11,977 bases of DNA from Paracoccaceae bacterium (lineage in GTDB: Bacteria; Pseudomonadota; Alphaproteobacteria; Rhodobacterales; Rhodobacteraceae), in assembly GCA_003564655.1 (NCBI GenBank), contig PXES01000205.1, forward strand, positions 1 to 11,977, written 5' to 3'. The notes under the pieces are model-generated. The model did not search any database and was not told where the DNA came from. It worked only from the letters and a program-made list of their open reading frames with translations. A program made the position numbers and the translations under genes. Shown here piece after piece: positions 1 through 8,302 of the stretch; positions within the stretch are counted from its first letter, which is position 1, and each line of letters begins with the position of its first letter.

Positions 1-49
1 ACGACAAGGCCGCTTTACGCGCGCCGTGCCGAGGCGTAGCGTGGCGCGC

Positions 50-838
50 ATGAATGCATGGTCGGCATGGGAGAGCGATTTCGAGGTCGCGCGCGCGGCA
101 CTCGCCTGGCAGGTCGAGCTGGGCGTGGACGAGGCCATGTGCGACACGCCGCAGAACCGGTTCGAGGCGCCGACGCCCGCCGTCACGGCCCCCGCCGCTG
201 CGCCAGAGCCTGCTGCCGACCCCGCAGCCGACCCCGTTGCCGCCGCAGAAGCCGCTGCCGCTGCCGCGACCGACCTTGCCGCGCTGCGCGACGCGCTGGC
301 CGCCTATCCGCATTGCGACCTGCGCCAGGGGGCGCGCAACCTGGTCTTTTCCGACGGGCAGCCCAATGCCCGGATCATGATCGTGGGCGAGGCGCCAGGC
401 CGCGAAGAGGACCGTCAGGGCGCGCCTTTCGTGGGCGAGGCGGGCCAGCTTCTCGACCGCATGTTCGACGCCATCGGCATGGGCCGCGCGCATCCCGACC
501 CGGGCCGCGCGCTCTATATCACCAACATCCTGCCCTGGCGCCCGCCGCAGAATCGCGACCCCAGCGTCGAGGAGCGCGCCATGTTCCGCCCCTTCGTGCT
601 GCGCCACATCGCGCTTGCGGACCCTGACCTTGTCGTGCTGATGGGCCGCATTTCGGCCATGACGCTGCTAGGGACCGCCGAGGGAATCACCAAGATCCGC
701 GGCCAGTGGCGCCAACTTGCGGGCCGCCCGGCGCTGCCGATGCTTCACCCGGCCTATCTGTTGCGCAATCCTGCCGCCAAGCGCGAGGCCTGGGCCGATC
801 TGCTGGCCCTGCAGGCGCGACTGAGGCAGACAGCATGA
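50..838 (+). CDS. Uracil-DNA glycosylase, family 4-like (262 aa)
   Basis: Base-excision repair enzyme of the UDG superfamily that removes uracil from DNA in the cytoplasm. Visible family 4-type motifs are GEAPGREEDRQGAPFVG (residues 113-129; water-activating/uracil-binding loop), TNILPWRPPQNRDP (158-171) and the C-terminal DNA-contacting MLHPAYLLRNP (231-241). Residues about 40-75 form an Ala/Pro-rich low-complexity linker between a short N-terminal segment and the catalytic domain (about 78-260). Family 4 enzymes usually hold a 4Fe-4S cluster with four cysteines. Here only C31 and C89 exist in the whole chain, and the two positions around the RPP..NR motif carry W and M/F, so a normal cluster is unlikely. 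The ATG at 50 was chosen over the GTG at 26 because the eight extra residues are basic and uninformative; no clear Shine-Dalgarno supports either start. The stop codon overlaps the moaB start (ATGA), suggesting translational coupling. Confidence 0.9.
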   Translation: MNAWSAWESDFEVARAALAWQVELGVDEAMCDTPQNRFEAPTPAVTAPAAAPEPAADPAADPVAAAEAAAAAATDLAALRDALAAYPHCDLRQGARNLVFSDGQPNARIMIVGEAPGREEDRQGAPFVGEAGQLLDRMFDAIGMGRAHPDPGRALYITNILPWRPPQNRDPSVEERAMFRPFVLRHIALADPDLVVLMGRISAMTLLGTAEGITKIRGQWRQLAGRPALPMLHPAYLLRNPAAKREAWADLLALQARLRQTA

Positions 839-1377
839 GCCGTATCGACGACACCCGCCCTTTCACCCCGGTCCGCTTTGCCGTGCTCACGGTCTCGGAC
901 ACGCGCACAGCGGCGGATGACCGCTCGGGCGACACGCTGGCCGCGCGGATCGAGGGCGCGGGGCATCTGCTCGTCGCCCGCGCCCTCCTGCGCGACGACC
1001 GCGACGCGATTGCCGCTCAATTGCGCGGCTGGTGCACTGACCCCGGCATCGACGCGATCCTGACCACTGGCGGCACGGGGCTGACCGGGCGTGACGTGAC
1101 GGTCGAGGCGCATCGCGATGTCTACGAGAAGGAAATCGACGCCTTCGGCACCATCTTCACCATCGTCTCGATGCAGAAGATCGGCACCTCGGCCATCCAG
1201 TCGCGCGCCTGTGCGGGCGTGGCGCAGGGGACGTATCTGTTCGCGTTGCCCGGATCGACCGGCGCGTGCAGGGATGCCTGGGACGAAATCCTCGGCCCGC
1301 AGTTCGACTATCGCCACCGGCCCTGCAACTTTGTCGAGATATTTCCGCGACTGGACGAGCATCTGCGGCGGAAGTAA
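835..1377 (+). CDS. moaB: Molybdenum cofactor biosynthesis protein MoaB (180 aa)
   Basis: MoaB/MogA-type protein of the MoCF_biosynth fold. The family acts on molybdopterin late in molybdenum cofactor synthesis: MogA adenylylates it, and the exact role of MoaB varies between organisms. The fold signatures are clear: TTGGTGLTGRDVT at residues 77-89 (molybdopterin-binding loop) and LPGSTGACRDAWD at 138-150. The start of the domain (VRFAVLTVSDTR, 13-24) and the length of 180 residues match MoaB (usually 170-185). The ATG at 835 lies inside the end of the glycosylase gene (ATGA overlap), so translation probably depends on the upstream gene; a longer in-frame reading back to 706 would only overlap that gene. 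There is no obvious functional link between uracil repair and molybdopterin, so co-transcription is probably a lineage-specific arrangement. No other molybdenum cofactor gene lies in the window. Confidence 0.93.
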   Translation: MSRIDDTRPFTPVRFAVLTVSDTRTAADDRSGDTLAARIEGAGHLLVARALLRDDRDAIAAQLRGWCTDPGIDAILTTGGTGLTGRDVTVEAHRDVYEKEIDAFGTIFTIVSMQKIGTSAIQSRACAGVAQGTYLFALPGSTGACRDAWDEILGPQFDYRHRPCNFVEIFPRLDEHLRRK

Positions 1378-1400
1378 CGCGCTCTTGCTTTCAGACGGGG

Positions 1401-1430
1401 TGAACCGAATGCGCGTTGGTGTAGTATCAT
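1401..1430 (+). promoter_or_regulatory. Possible sigma70-type promoter for the efflux pair
   Basis: The 87-bp gap between moaB and the membrane fusion gene contains a good -10 hexamer, TATCAT (1425-1430), preceded after 18 bases by a poor -35, TGAACC (1401-1406). The surrounding bases are more AT-rich than the flanking genes. The weak -35 makes this tentative; transcription could also read through from moaB. Confidence 0.3.
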
Positions 1431-1464
1431 GTTCAGGCGTGCAGCCTTCTAAGCCGGAGCCCCG

Positions 1465-2937
1465 ATGCGTTTTCTGACCCGCAGCCTGTTGGCGTTGTTC
1501 CTTGCGGCCCTTTCGGCCGCAGCGTTGGGCTATGCCGGCCATACCCTCGTCACTGCGATCCAGAGCCGGGGCGAGGCGCCCGGCGGCCCCGGCCCCGGGC
1601 GCGAGCGCGAATTCACCGTGCGGGTGATGACTGTCGCCGCAGACGAGGTGACGCCGGTGCTGTCGGCCTTTGGCGAGGTGCGCGCGCGCCGGTCGCTGGA
1701 GTTGCGCGCGCCCATCGGCGGGCGGGTGCTTCAAGTGGCCGAGGGGTTCGAGGATGGCGCCGAGGTGACGGCAGGCCAGCTTCTGTTCCGCATCGACCCG
1801 GCGGATGCGGAATCGGCGCTGGCGGTCGCGCGGTCGGACATGGCCCGCGCCGAGGCCGAGCTGCGCGAGGCCGAGCGCGCACTGGTGCTGGCCGCCGAGG
1901 ATGTCGAGGCGGCGCGCGCCCAGTTGGATCTGCGCGAGCGCGGGCTGGCGCGGCGCGTCGATCTGGCCGAGCGCGGCGTTGCGACCGAGGCAGCGCTGGA
2001 AGAGGCGGAACTCGCGCTTTCCACTGCGCGCCAGAGCCTCGTCAGCCGCCGCCAGGCCGAGGCGCAGGCCGAAGCGCGCCGCGACCAGGCCGAGACCGCT
2101 CTGGAGCGGCAGGGAATAACCCTCGCCGAGGCCGAGCGCCGGCTGGCCGATACCAGCGTTCATGCCGGGTTTGACGGCACGCTGGCGGATGTCGCCATCA
2201 CCGAAGGCGGGTTGGTCAGTTCCAACGAGCAGCTTGGCCGGATCATCGACCCGCAGGCGCTGGAAGTGTCGGTGCGCGTCTCGACCGCGCAATATCTGCG
2301 GCTGATCGATGCCGAGGGTCGGCTTCTGGACCTCGACGCCGAGGTGGCGCTGGAAGTTGCAGGGTTCGAGATCACCTCGCCCGGGCGGGTCGTGCGGGCT
2401 TCGGCCACTGTCGGCGAGGGCCAGAGCGGACGGCGGCTGTTCGTCGATCTGACCGCGCCGCGCGGCTTTCGCCCGGGTGATTTCGTGACCGTGCGCCTGC
2501 AGGAACCGGCGCTCGATGGTGTCGCCCTGTTGCCTGCGACGGCGGTGAACGCGGCGGGCAATGTGTTGGCGTTGGGCGCGGAGAACCGGCTCGAGGCGCT
2601 GCCCGTCAGCATCGTTCGGCGGCAGGGTGATGACGTGATCGTCACGGCAGAGGGGCTGGTCGGGCGCGAGATCGTGCGCGAGATCGGCCCCAACCTGGGC
2701 AGCGGCATCCGCGTGCGCCCACAGCGCGAGACGGCACAGGGCGAGGTCATCGAGGATTTGGCCGAGATGGTTACCCTGGATGAAGATCGGCGCGCCCGCC
2801 TGATTGCCCAGGTCGAGAGCAGCACGCGAATGCCCGAAGCCGTGCGCGCCCGGATGCTGACGCAACTTGCCGAGGACGAAGTCCCCGCTGACATGGTCGA
2901 GCGGCTGGAGAACGGCGCGGTGCATGGCGGGGGGTGA
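1465..2937 (+). CDS. Efflux RND transporter periplasmic adaptor (HlyD/AcrA-type membrane fusion protein, 490 aa)
   Basis: Periplasmic adaptor that couples an inner-membrane RND pump to an outer-membrane channel. Residues 1-31 form an uncleaved anchor or signal segment (two basic residues, then LLALFLAALSAAALGYAG); there is no lipobox cysteine. A lipoyl-type half-motif follows (ELRAPIGGRVLQVAEGFEDGA, about 79-99), then a long Glu/Ala/Arg-rich coiled-coil hairpin (about 114-230), the second lipoyl half (VHAGFDGTLADVAITEGGLV, about 232-251) and beta-barrel and membrane-proximal domains (about 265-420). The last 60 residues are an extra, predicted helical, charged tail (for example DEDRRARLIAQVES, 439-452) absent from classical AcrA. 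The ATG is preceded by GGAG at 1456-1459 with good spacing. The RND pump gene begins five bases after the stop, so the two products almost certainly work together. The substrate cannot be read from the sequence. Confidence 0.92.
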   Translation: MRFLTRSLLALFLAALSAAALGYAGHTLVTAIQSRGEAPGGPGPGREREFTVRVMTVAADEVTPVLSAFGEVRARRSLELRAPIGGRVLQVAEGFEDGAEVTAGQLLFRIDPADAESALAVARSDMARAEAELREAERALVLAAEDVEAARAQLDLRERGLARRVDLAERGVATEAALEEAELALSTARQSLVSRRQAEAQAEARRDQAETALERQGITLAEAERRLADTSVHAGFDGTLADVAITEGGLVSSNEQLGRIIDPQALEVSVRVSTAQYLRLIDAEGRLLDLDAEVALEVAGFEITSPGRVVRASATVGEGQSGRRLFVDLTAPRGFRPGDFVTVRLQEPALDGVALLPATAVNAAGNVLALGAENRLEALPVSIVRRQGDDVIVTAEGLVGREIVREIGPNLGSGIRVRPQRETAQGEVIEDLAEMVTLDEDRRARLIAQVESSTRMPEAVRARMLTQLAEDEVPADMVERLENGAVHGGG

Positions 2938-2941
2938 TCCG

Positions 2942-5900
2942 GTGCCCGCGCGCAGCACGCGCGACCGGCTGGCGGTTCGGGCGCTGGGGGTTTTCCGCTA
3001 TTTCACCCGCCATCGGACAGCGGCCAACCTGTTGCTGGTGGTGATGATCGTTGCAGGCCTCGCCGCCATTCCGCAGATGCGCGCGCAGTTCTTCCCCGAT
3101 GTCGTGGTTGATAACGTCACGGTCGATATCGCCTGGCCCGGCGCCGGGGCGGAAGATGTGGATCGCGGGATTGTGCAAGTGGTCGGGCCGACCCTGCAGG
3201 CGGTCGAGGGGGTGAGCGCCGTCTCGACCCGCGCGCGCGAGGGGCGCGCGACGTTCACCATCGAGTTCGAGACCGGCTGGGACATGTCGCGCGCCAATTC
3301 CGATGTGCAGGATGCGCTCGACAGTGTCGGCAACCTGCCGGACGATGCCGAGGACCCGGTCAGCCGCCGGTCGAGCTGGGCCGACCGCGTCACCAATGTC
3401 GTCGTCTCTGGCCCGGTTGCGGTCGAGCAACTTGCGCGCTTCGCCGATGAATTCGCCGCGCGGCTTTACGATCAGGGGATTACCCGCGTCTCGATCAGCG
3501 GAATTGCCAGCGCCGAGGTGATGGTCGAGGTGTCGACCCGCAACCTGATCGCGCATGATCTGACCATGGCCGAGATCGCCCAGGCCATCGGCGCGACCGT
3601 TTCGGCCGAGCCAACCGGCGATCTCGCCTCGGGCGTCTCGCGCGTGCGCACGGGGACCGAGCGCCGCACCGCCGAAGAGGTCCGCGATATCGGCCTGCGT
3701 ACCCTGTCCGACGGCTCGACCCTGCGGCTGGGCGATGTGGCCGAGATTGCGCAGGGCCGCGTCGACCGTGACCGGGCCTATTTCGTGGGCGAGGATCCGG
3801 CGATTACCCTGCGGGTGGACCGCTCGCAACGCGGCGATGCGATTGCCATCCAGTCGCGGGTCGAAGAGGTCGCCGCAGCCATGACCAGCGCCCTGCCCGA
3901 GGGCACGCGGATCGAGCTGGTCTCGACCCGTGCGGAATTCATCTCGGGGCGGATCTGGCTTTTGGTCAAGAACGGGCTCTTGGGGCTGGGGCTGGTGGTG
4001 GTGTTGCTGTTCCTGTTCCTGAACGCGCGCACGGCCTTCTGGGTCTCGGCGGGCATCCCGGCGGCGATGCTGGCGGCGATTGCCGTGATGTATCTGCTGG
4101 GGCTGAGCTTCAACATGATCTCGCTTTTCGCGCTGATCATCACGTTGGGGATCGTGGTGGATGACGCCATCGTCGTGGGTGAGCACGCCGATTACCGCGC
4201 CCGCGAACTGGGCGAGGCCCCCGCGCAGGCGGCCGAGAACGCCGCCACCCGCATGGCGCAACCCGTGTTCGCCGCCACCATCACCACGGTTCTGGCTTTC
4301 GGCGCGCTGATCATCGTCGGCGGGCGCTTTGGCACGCTGATCGCCGACATTCCGCTGACTGTGATCGCGGTGCTGATCGCCTCGCTGGTCGAGTGCTTTC
4401 TGATCCTGCCCAACCACATGTATCATGCCATCGCCAGCGGGCTGAAGGAACGCTGGTATGACTGGCCCTCGCGCCAGGTCAATCGCGGCTTCCGCTGGGT
4501 GCGTGAACATGCCTTCCGGCCGCTGATGCGGCTGGTGATCGCGGCGCGCTACCCGGTTGTCGCCGCGCTGATCGCGCTGCTGACCGTCCAGACCGCGAAT
4601 CTGGTCAGCGGCAATCTGCCCTTCCGCTTCTTCGCGCCGCCTGAACAGGGCTCGATCACCGGCAATATCGTAATGACGGATGGCGCCACCCGCGACGACA
4701 CCCGGGCCGCCCTGCGCGAATTGCAGCGCGCCACCCAAGCCGTCGCGGCGCGGATCGAGGACCAGTCGGGGACCAACCCGGTGACCTTCGCGCTGGCTGA
4801 ACTGGGCGGCAATAGTGGCCGCGCGCTGGCCTCGGCCGAGAACAAGGAGGCCGATTTGCTGGGCGGCATCTCGATCGATCTGGTCGATGCCGATTTTCGT
4901 CCTGTTACCAGCTTCGCCTTCGCCGCGATGATCGAGGAAGAGGTGCAGCCGCATCCCCGGCTGGAAGAGCTGAGCTTCCGGTCCTGGGGTGGCGGGCCGG
5001 GGGGCGACACGCTGTCGGCCGATCTCAGCGGCGCGGATGCCGAGACGCTGAAGGAAGCGGCCGACGCGCTGCGCGCCGCCCTCGTGCCCTTCCCTGAAGT
5101 CTCGGGGCTTGAGGACAACATGCCCTATGACAAGCAAGAACTGATCCTACAACTGACGCCGCAGGGGCAGGCGCTGGGCTTTACTGTGGACGGCCTCTCG
5201 CGCGACTTGCGCAACCGGCTGTCAGGGATCGAGGCCGCGACCTTCCCCGACGGGCTGCGCACGGGCCGCATCCGGGTCGAGGTGCCCGAAGCCGAGCGCG
5301 CGGCGGATTTCCTCGATTCGATGCAGATGCGCAGCCCCTCGGGCAGTCATGTGCTGCTGGGCGACATCGTCTCGGTCACCGAGCGTCAGGGCTTCTCCAG
5401 CGTCCGGCGCGAGAACGGCATTCGCGTGGTGACGGTCTCGGGCGATCTGTCCGAGGATGACCCGGCCCGCGCGCGCGAAGTCAGCCGCGCGCTGACCGAG
5501 CGCATCCTGCCCGATCTGGAAGCCGATTTTGGGATCACCACCCGGCTTTCGGGGCAGGCCGAGCAGGAGAGGGCTTTCCTGTCCGATGCCGCCATCGGCC
5601 TGGCGCTGTGCCTGGTGCTGATCTACCTGACGCTCGCCTGGGTGTTCTCGAGCTGGGCGCGACCGCTTGTCGTCATGGCAGTGATACCGTTCGGACTGAT
5701 CGGTGTGATCTACGGCCATATGAGCTGGGGCGTCGCGATGAGCATGTTCTCCATCGTTGGCGTGATGGGGATGGTGGGGATCATCATCAACGACTCGATC
5801 GTGCTGGTGACGACCGTGGACCAGTATGCGCAGGATCGCGGATTGATCCCCTCCATCGCCGATGCCACCTGCGACCGGCTCCGCCCGGTGCTGCTGACAA

Positions 5901-6364
5901 CACTGACCACGGTGCTGGGGCTCAGCCCGCTGATGTTCGAGCAGTCGACGCAGGCGGCGTTCCTGCTGCCGACGGTCATCACGCTGGTCTACGGGCTGGG
6001 CTTCGGGATGGTCGTCGTTCTGCTGCTGGTGCCGGCCGTGCTGGCCATCGGCCATGACATCCGCCGTCATATAGTGTCGTTGCAGCGCGCGCTCGCCCGG
6101 CCTGCGCCCGGGGTGCTGGCGCTGCCCTTGCTCGCGGCGCTGGCGCTTGCGGCGTGGTTCGCGGTGACCTTCGGGACGGTGATCGTCTCGGGCGGGCTGC
6201 CGGGGCTGTTGGCCGGGATCGCGGGTGACGGCGACCCGCTGCGTGGCGCGCTGGTGCTGTTCCTCGGGGGCGCAACCGTGGGGCTTGGTGTGGTCTGGGT
6301 AGCGGGGGCGCTGGGGCTGTGGCGCGGCAAGCGGCGTCGTGCGGGAGAGGTGCGGCCGGGGTGA
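2942..6364 (+). CDS. Efflux RND transporter permease subunit (AcrB/HAE superfamily, 1140 aa)
   Basis: Proton-driven inner-membrane exporter of the resistance-nodulation-division superfamily. TM1 is at about residues 28-45. A large periplasmic loop is followed by TM2-TM6 (about 340-500), a second periplasmic loop, and TM7-TM12 (about 545-570 and 880-1035). The proton-relay pair in TM4 is present as VVDDAIVVGEH (D407 and D408). TM10 carries IIINDSIVLV (N950, D951) where AcrB has a lysine-containing motif. Beyond the usual end near 1040 there are two further hydrophobic segments (about 1057-1085 and 1102-1127) and a basic tail, giving perhaps 14 TM helices. The GTG at 2942 was chosen because GGGGGTGATC (2930-2939) matches the anti-Shine-Dalgarno complement at ideal spacing. 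An ATG at 2924 in the same frame would add six residues and overlap the adaptor gene. Substrate unknown. Confidence 0.93.
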   Translation: MPARSTRDRLAVRALGVFRYFTRHRTAANLLLVVMIVAGLAAIPQMRAQFFPDVVVDNVTVDIAWPGAGAEDVDRGIVQVVGPTLQAVEGVSAVSTRAREGRATFTIEFETGWDMSRANSDVQDALDSVGNLPDDAEDPVSRRSSWADRVTNVVVSGPVAVEQLARFADEFAARLYDQGITRVSISGIASAEVMVEVSTRNLIAHDLTMAEIAQAIGATVSAEPTGDLASGVSRVRTGTERRTAEEVRDIGLRTLSDGSTLRLGDVAEIAQGRVDRDRAYFVGEDPAITLRVDRSQRGDAIAIQSRVEEVAAAMTSALPEGTRIELVSTRAEFISGRIWLLVKNGLLGLGLVVVLLFLFLNARTAFWVSAGIPAAMLAAIAVMYLLGLSFNMISLFALIITLGIVVDDAIVVGEHADYRARELGEAPAQAAENAATRMAQPVFAATITTVLAFGALIIVGGRFGTLIADIPLTVIAVLIASLVECFLILPNHMYHAIASGLKERWYDWPSRQVNRGFRWVREHAFRPLMRLVIAARYPVVAALIALLTVQTANLVSGNLPFRFFAPPEQGSITGNIVMTDGATRDDTRAALRELQRATQAVAARIEDQSGTNPVTFALAELGGNSGRALASAENKEADLLGGISIDLVDADFRPVTSFAFAAMIEEEVQPHPRLEELSFRSWGGGPGGDTLSADLSGADAETLKEAADALRAALVPFPEVSGLEDNMPYDKQELILQLTPQGQALGFTVDGLSRDLRNRLSGIEAATFPDGLRTGRIRVEVPEAERAADFLDSMQMRSPSGSHVLLGDIVSVTERQGFSSVRRENGIRVVTVSGDLSEDDPARAREVSRALTERILPDLEADFGITTRLSGQAEQERAFLSDAAIGLALCLVLIYLTLAWVFSSWARPLVVMAVIPFGLIGVIYGHMSWGVAMSMFSIVGVMGMVGIIINDSIVLVTTVDQYAQDRGLIPSIADATCDRLRPVLLTTLTTVLGLSPLMFEQSTQAAFLLPTVITLVYGLGFGMVVVLLLVPAVLAIGHDIRRHIVSLQRALARPAPGVLALPLLAALALAAWFAVTFGTVIVSGGLPGLLAGIAGDGDPLRGALVLFLGGATVGLGVVWVAGALGLWRGKRRRAGEVRPG

Positions 6365-6389
6365 GCCCGGCCCCGGACCGGGCTGTTTT
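6364..6389 (+). terminator. Rho-independent terminator after the RND pump gene
   Basis: A perfect 7-bp stem, AGCCCGG (6364-6370) with CCGGGCT (6378-6384), closes a 7-base loop and is followed by GTTTT. The first arm begins at the last base of the pump stop codon, as expected for the end of the plus-strand operon. The T run is short. Confidence 0.6.
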
Positions 6390-6390
6390 G

Positions 6391-6458
6391 CACGGCCCGG
6401 CTGATCCGCGCGCTGCGGCGCTGTCGCGCGGCTGGCCCGAAAGCGCCCCTGGGCCGTG
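6391..6458. repeat. Nested GC-rich inverted repeats in a convergent gap
   Basis: CACGGCCC (6391-6398) is complementary to GGGCCGTG (6451-6458). Inside it CCGCGCG (6406-6412) pairs with CGCGCGG (6425-6431). Together they could fold into a long branched hairpin just downstream of the pump terminator. The rest of the 264-bp gap, to 6628, holds no convincing gene, and I see no clear terminator for the minus-strand gene. In DNA this GC-rich, inverted repeats of seven or eight bases can arise by chance. Confidence 0.35.
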
Positions 6459-6628
6459 CCCACCCGCCCGCCCTTGCACGCCCCGACGGCGATTTCGGAC
6501 CAGCCGCATGGGTCGGCACGTCCTGTCCCCATACGCGGTGATCAGCCCCGTGAAAGCCATCCGAACGTGGTTCGAGAGACGATCGCGACAGGGCAGAACC
6601 TGCGCTTGAACGGCATCGCGCCGGGGCG

Positions 6629-8287
6629 CTATGTCGTTGCCAGCGCCCGCGCCCCCGCGACCGTCAGCCCCGGCGACAACGCATCCCCGTCGAGCACCAA
6701 CTCGATCACCGCAAGCCCGCCCGCATCGCGCGCGCGGGCCAGCGCGGGCAGGAAGTCCTCTGTGCGCTCCACCCGCTCGCCATGTGCACCATAGGCGCGC
6801 GCCAGCGCCGCGTAGTCGGGGTTGAACATCTGCGTGCCGCTCACCCGTCCCGGATAGGTCTTTTCCTGGTGCATCCGGATCGTGCCGTATTGTCCGTTGT
6901 TGCACACGATCACGAGCAGCTCGTCCCCGTATTGCTGCGCCGTGGACATCTCGTTCAGGGTCATCTGGAAACAGCCATCCCCGGCAAAGCAGATCACCGG
7001 CCGCTCGGGGTGCTGCAGCCGCGCTGCAATCGCGGCAGGAAAGCCATAGCCCATCGAACCCGAAGTCGGCGCCAGATGCCCCGGAAAGGCCCGCGCCCGC
7101 AGATAGCGGTGCAGGAAGGCGGCGTAGTTGCCCGCCCCGTTGGTGACGATGGCATTCTCGGGCAGTTCCTCGGAGAGCTGGTGGATCACCTGCTCCAGCT
7201 TGACAGCGCCCGGAGTCTCGCGCGGGGTGACCCAGTCGAGGTAGTCGGCGCGCGCCGCCTGCGTCCAGGCGCTCCAGTCGGGGCGGTCGGGGGGCTCGCG
7301 CCGTGCCAGCCGTGCGATCACATCGACCGCCGGCGCGGCAAGACCCAGATCGGGTCGAAAGACGCGGCCCAGCTCGTCCGGGTCGGGGTGGACATGGATG
7401 ATCGTCTTGCCGGGCGCCGCAGGGTCGACCAGCTCGTAGCTGCCGGTCGCGATATCGCCCAGCCGCGCGCCCAGCACCAGCAGGCAGTCGGCATCGCGCA
7501 TCCGCTGCGCAAGGGCGGGGTTCATCCCGACGGCCAGATCACCCGCATAATTCGGGTGGCGATTGTCGATACGGTCCATCCGCCGGAAGGTCGCGCAGAC
7601 CGGCAGGCCGAAGTTCCGGGCAAACTCGGCCAGTCCTGTCGCCGCATCAGTCGACCATACCGACCCGCCCGCAATGACAAGCGGGCGTTCGGCGCGGCAC
7701 AGCATCTCGAGGATCGCGTCGATCTGCTCACCACAGACCGAGGGCGGCATCGGCGCCACTGGCGGGATGTCGGGCACATCAGCGCTTGCCGAGAGCATGT
7801 TCTCGGGCAGTGCCAGCACCACTGGACCGGGCCGCCCCGCGCGTGCGACATGAAAGGCGCGGGACAGGTATTCCGGCAGCCGCTCGATCTGGTCCACCTC
7901 GGCGGCCCACTTGGCGATAGGCGAGAAGAAGGCGCGGTAGTTCACCTCCTGAAACGCCTCGCGGTCGCGGTGGCGATTGTCGATCTGGCCCACGAACAGG
8001 ATCACCGGCGTCGAATCCTGTCGCGCGACATGGATCCCGGCCGAACCGTTCGTGGCCCCCGGCCCGCGCGTGACGAAAGCGATGCCCGGCTGGCCGGTCA
8101 GCTTGGCATGTGCCTCGGCCATCATCACGGCGCCGCCCTCATGGCGGCAGACGATGTTCTCGATACCGGAGTCGTAGAGCCCGTCCAGCGCCGCAAGAAA
8201 GCTCTCGCCGGGCACCGAAAAGACCCGGCGGACCCCCTGCGCCTTGAGGTGATCGACCAATATCTGCCCGCCATGCCGCTGCGCCAT
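6629..8287 (-). CDS. Thiamine-diphosphate-dependent enzyme, acetolactate-synthase-like (552 aa)
   Basis: Member of the ThDP enzyme superfamily with the decarboxylase/acetolactate synthase domain order: N-terminal Pyr domain (about 1-170), central domain (about 190-325) and C-terminal PP domain (about 365-535). The catalytic glutamate that activates ThDP is E50 in CRHEGGAVMMAEA. The ThDP/Mg motif runs from GDG (436-438) to NN (463-464), the usual spacing. The motif TRGPGATNGSAGIHVARQDS (73-92) is typical of this superfamily. The real substrate is not evident: no small regulatory subunit or ilvC neighbour is present, so biosynthetic acetolactate synthase is unlikely. Start: a CAT at 8285-8287 preceded on the minus strand by GGAGG (8297-8301), nine bases away. 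In-frame sequence further upstream (to 8482) overlaps the divergent reductase gene and is not coding. The end lies in a convergent gap facing the RND pump gene. Confidence 0.88.
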   Translation of the reverse strand: MAQRHGGQILVDHLKAQGVRRVFSVPGESFLAALDGLYDSGIENIVCRHEGGAVMMAEAHAKLTGQPGIAFVTRGPGATNGSAGIHVARQDSTPVILFVGQIDNRHRDREAFQEVNYRAFFSPIAKWAAEVDQIERLPEYLSRAFHVARAGRPGPVVLALPENMLSASADVPDIPPVAPMPPSVCGEQIDAILEMLCRAERPLVIAGGSVWSTDAATGLAEFARNFGLPVCATFRRMDRIDNRHPNYAGDLAVGMNPALAQRMRDADCLLVLGARLGDIATGSYELVDPAAPGKTIIHVHPDPDELGRVFRPDLGLAAPAVDVIARLARREPPDRPDWSAWTQAARADYLDWVTPRETPGAVKLEQVIHQLSEELPENAIVTNGAGNYAAFLHRYLRARAFPGHLAPTSGSMGYGFPAAIAARLQHPERPVICFAGDGCFQMTLNEMSTAQQYGDELLVIVCNNGQYGTIRMHQEKTYPGRVSGTQMFNPDYAALARAYGAHGERVERTEDFLPALARARDAGGLAVIELVLDGDALSPGLTVAGARALATT

Positions 8288-8302
8288 CGTGTTTTCCCTC
8301 CA

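Noticed and set aside
1..53. Possible 3' end of an upstream gene (a frame ending TGA at 51-53 would overlap the UDG start; another ends TAG at 37-39)
   Set aside because: Only 12-16 residues are visible in either frame, with no recognisable motif, so neither can be supported.
754..2958. Long minus-strand open frame of 734 codons
   Set aside because: It lies antisense to moaB and the adaptor gene. Its translation is a Arg/His/Gln/Gly-rich shadow typical of high-GC antisense frames, whereas the plus strand carries clear family motifs.
2771..5137. Long minus-strand open frame of 788 codons
   Set aside because: It is antisense to the RND pump and low in complexity (RD, QH and DG repeats), with no recognisable domain.
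6365..6628. Small open frames in the convergent gap (for example 6319-6609, plus strand)
   Set aside because: They have no ribosome-binding site, begin inside or run into flanking genes, and have Pro/Arg-rich shadow composition.
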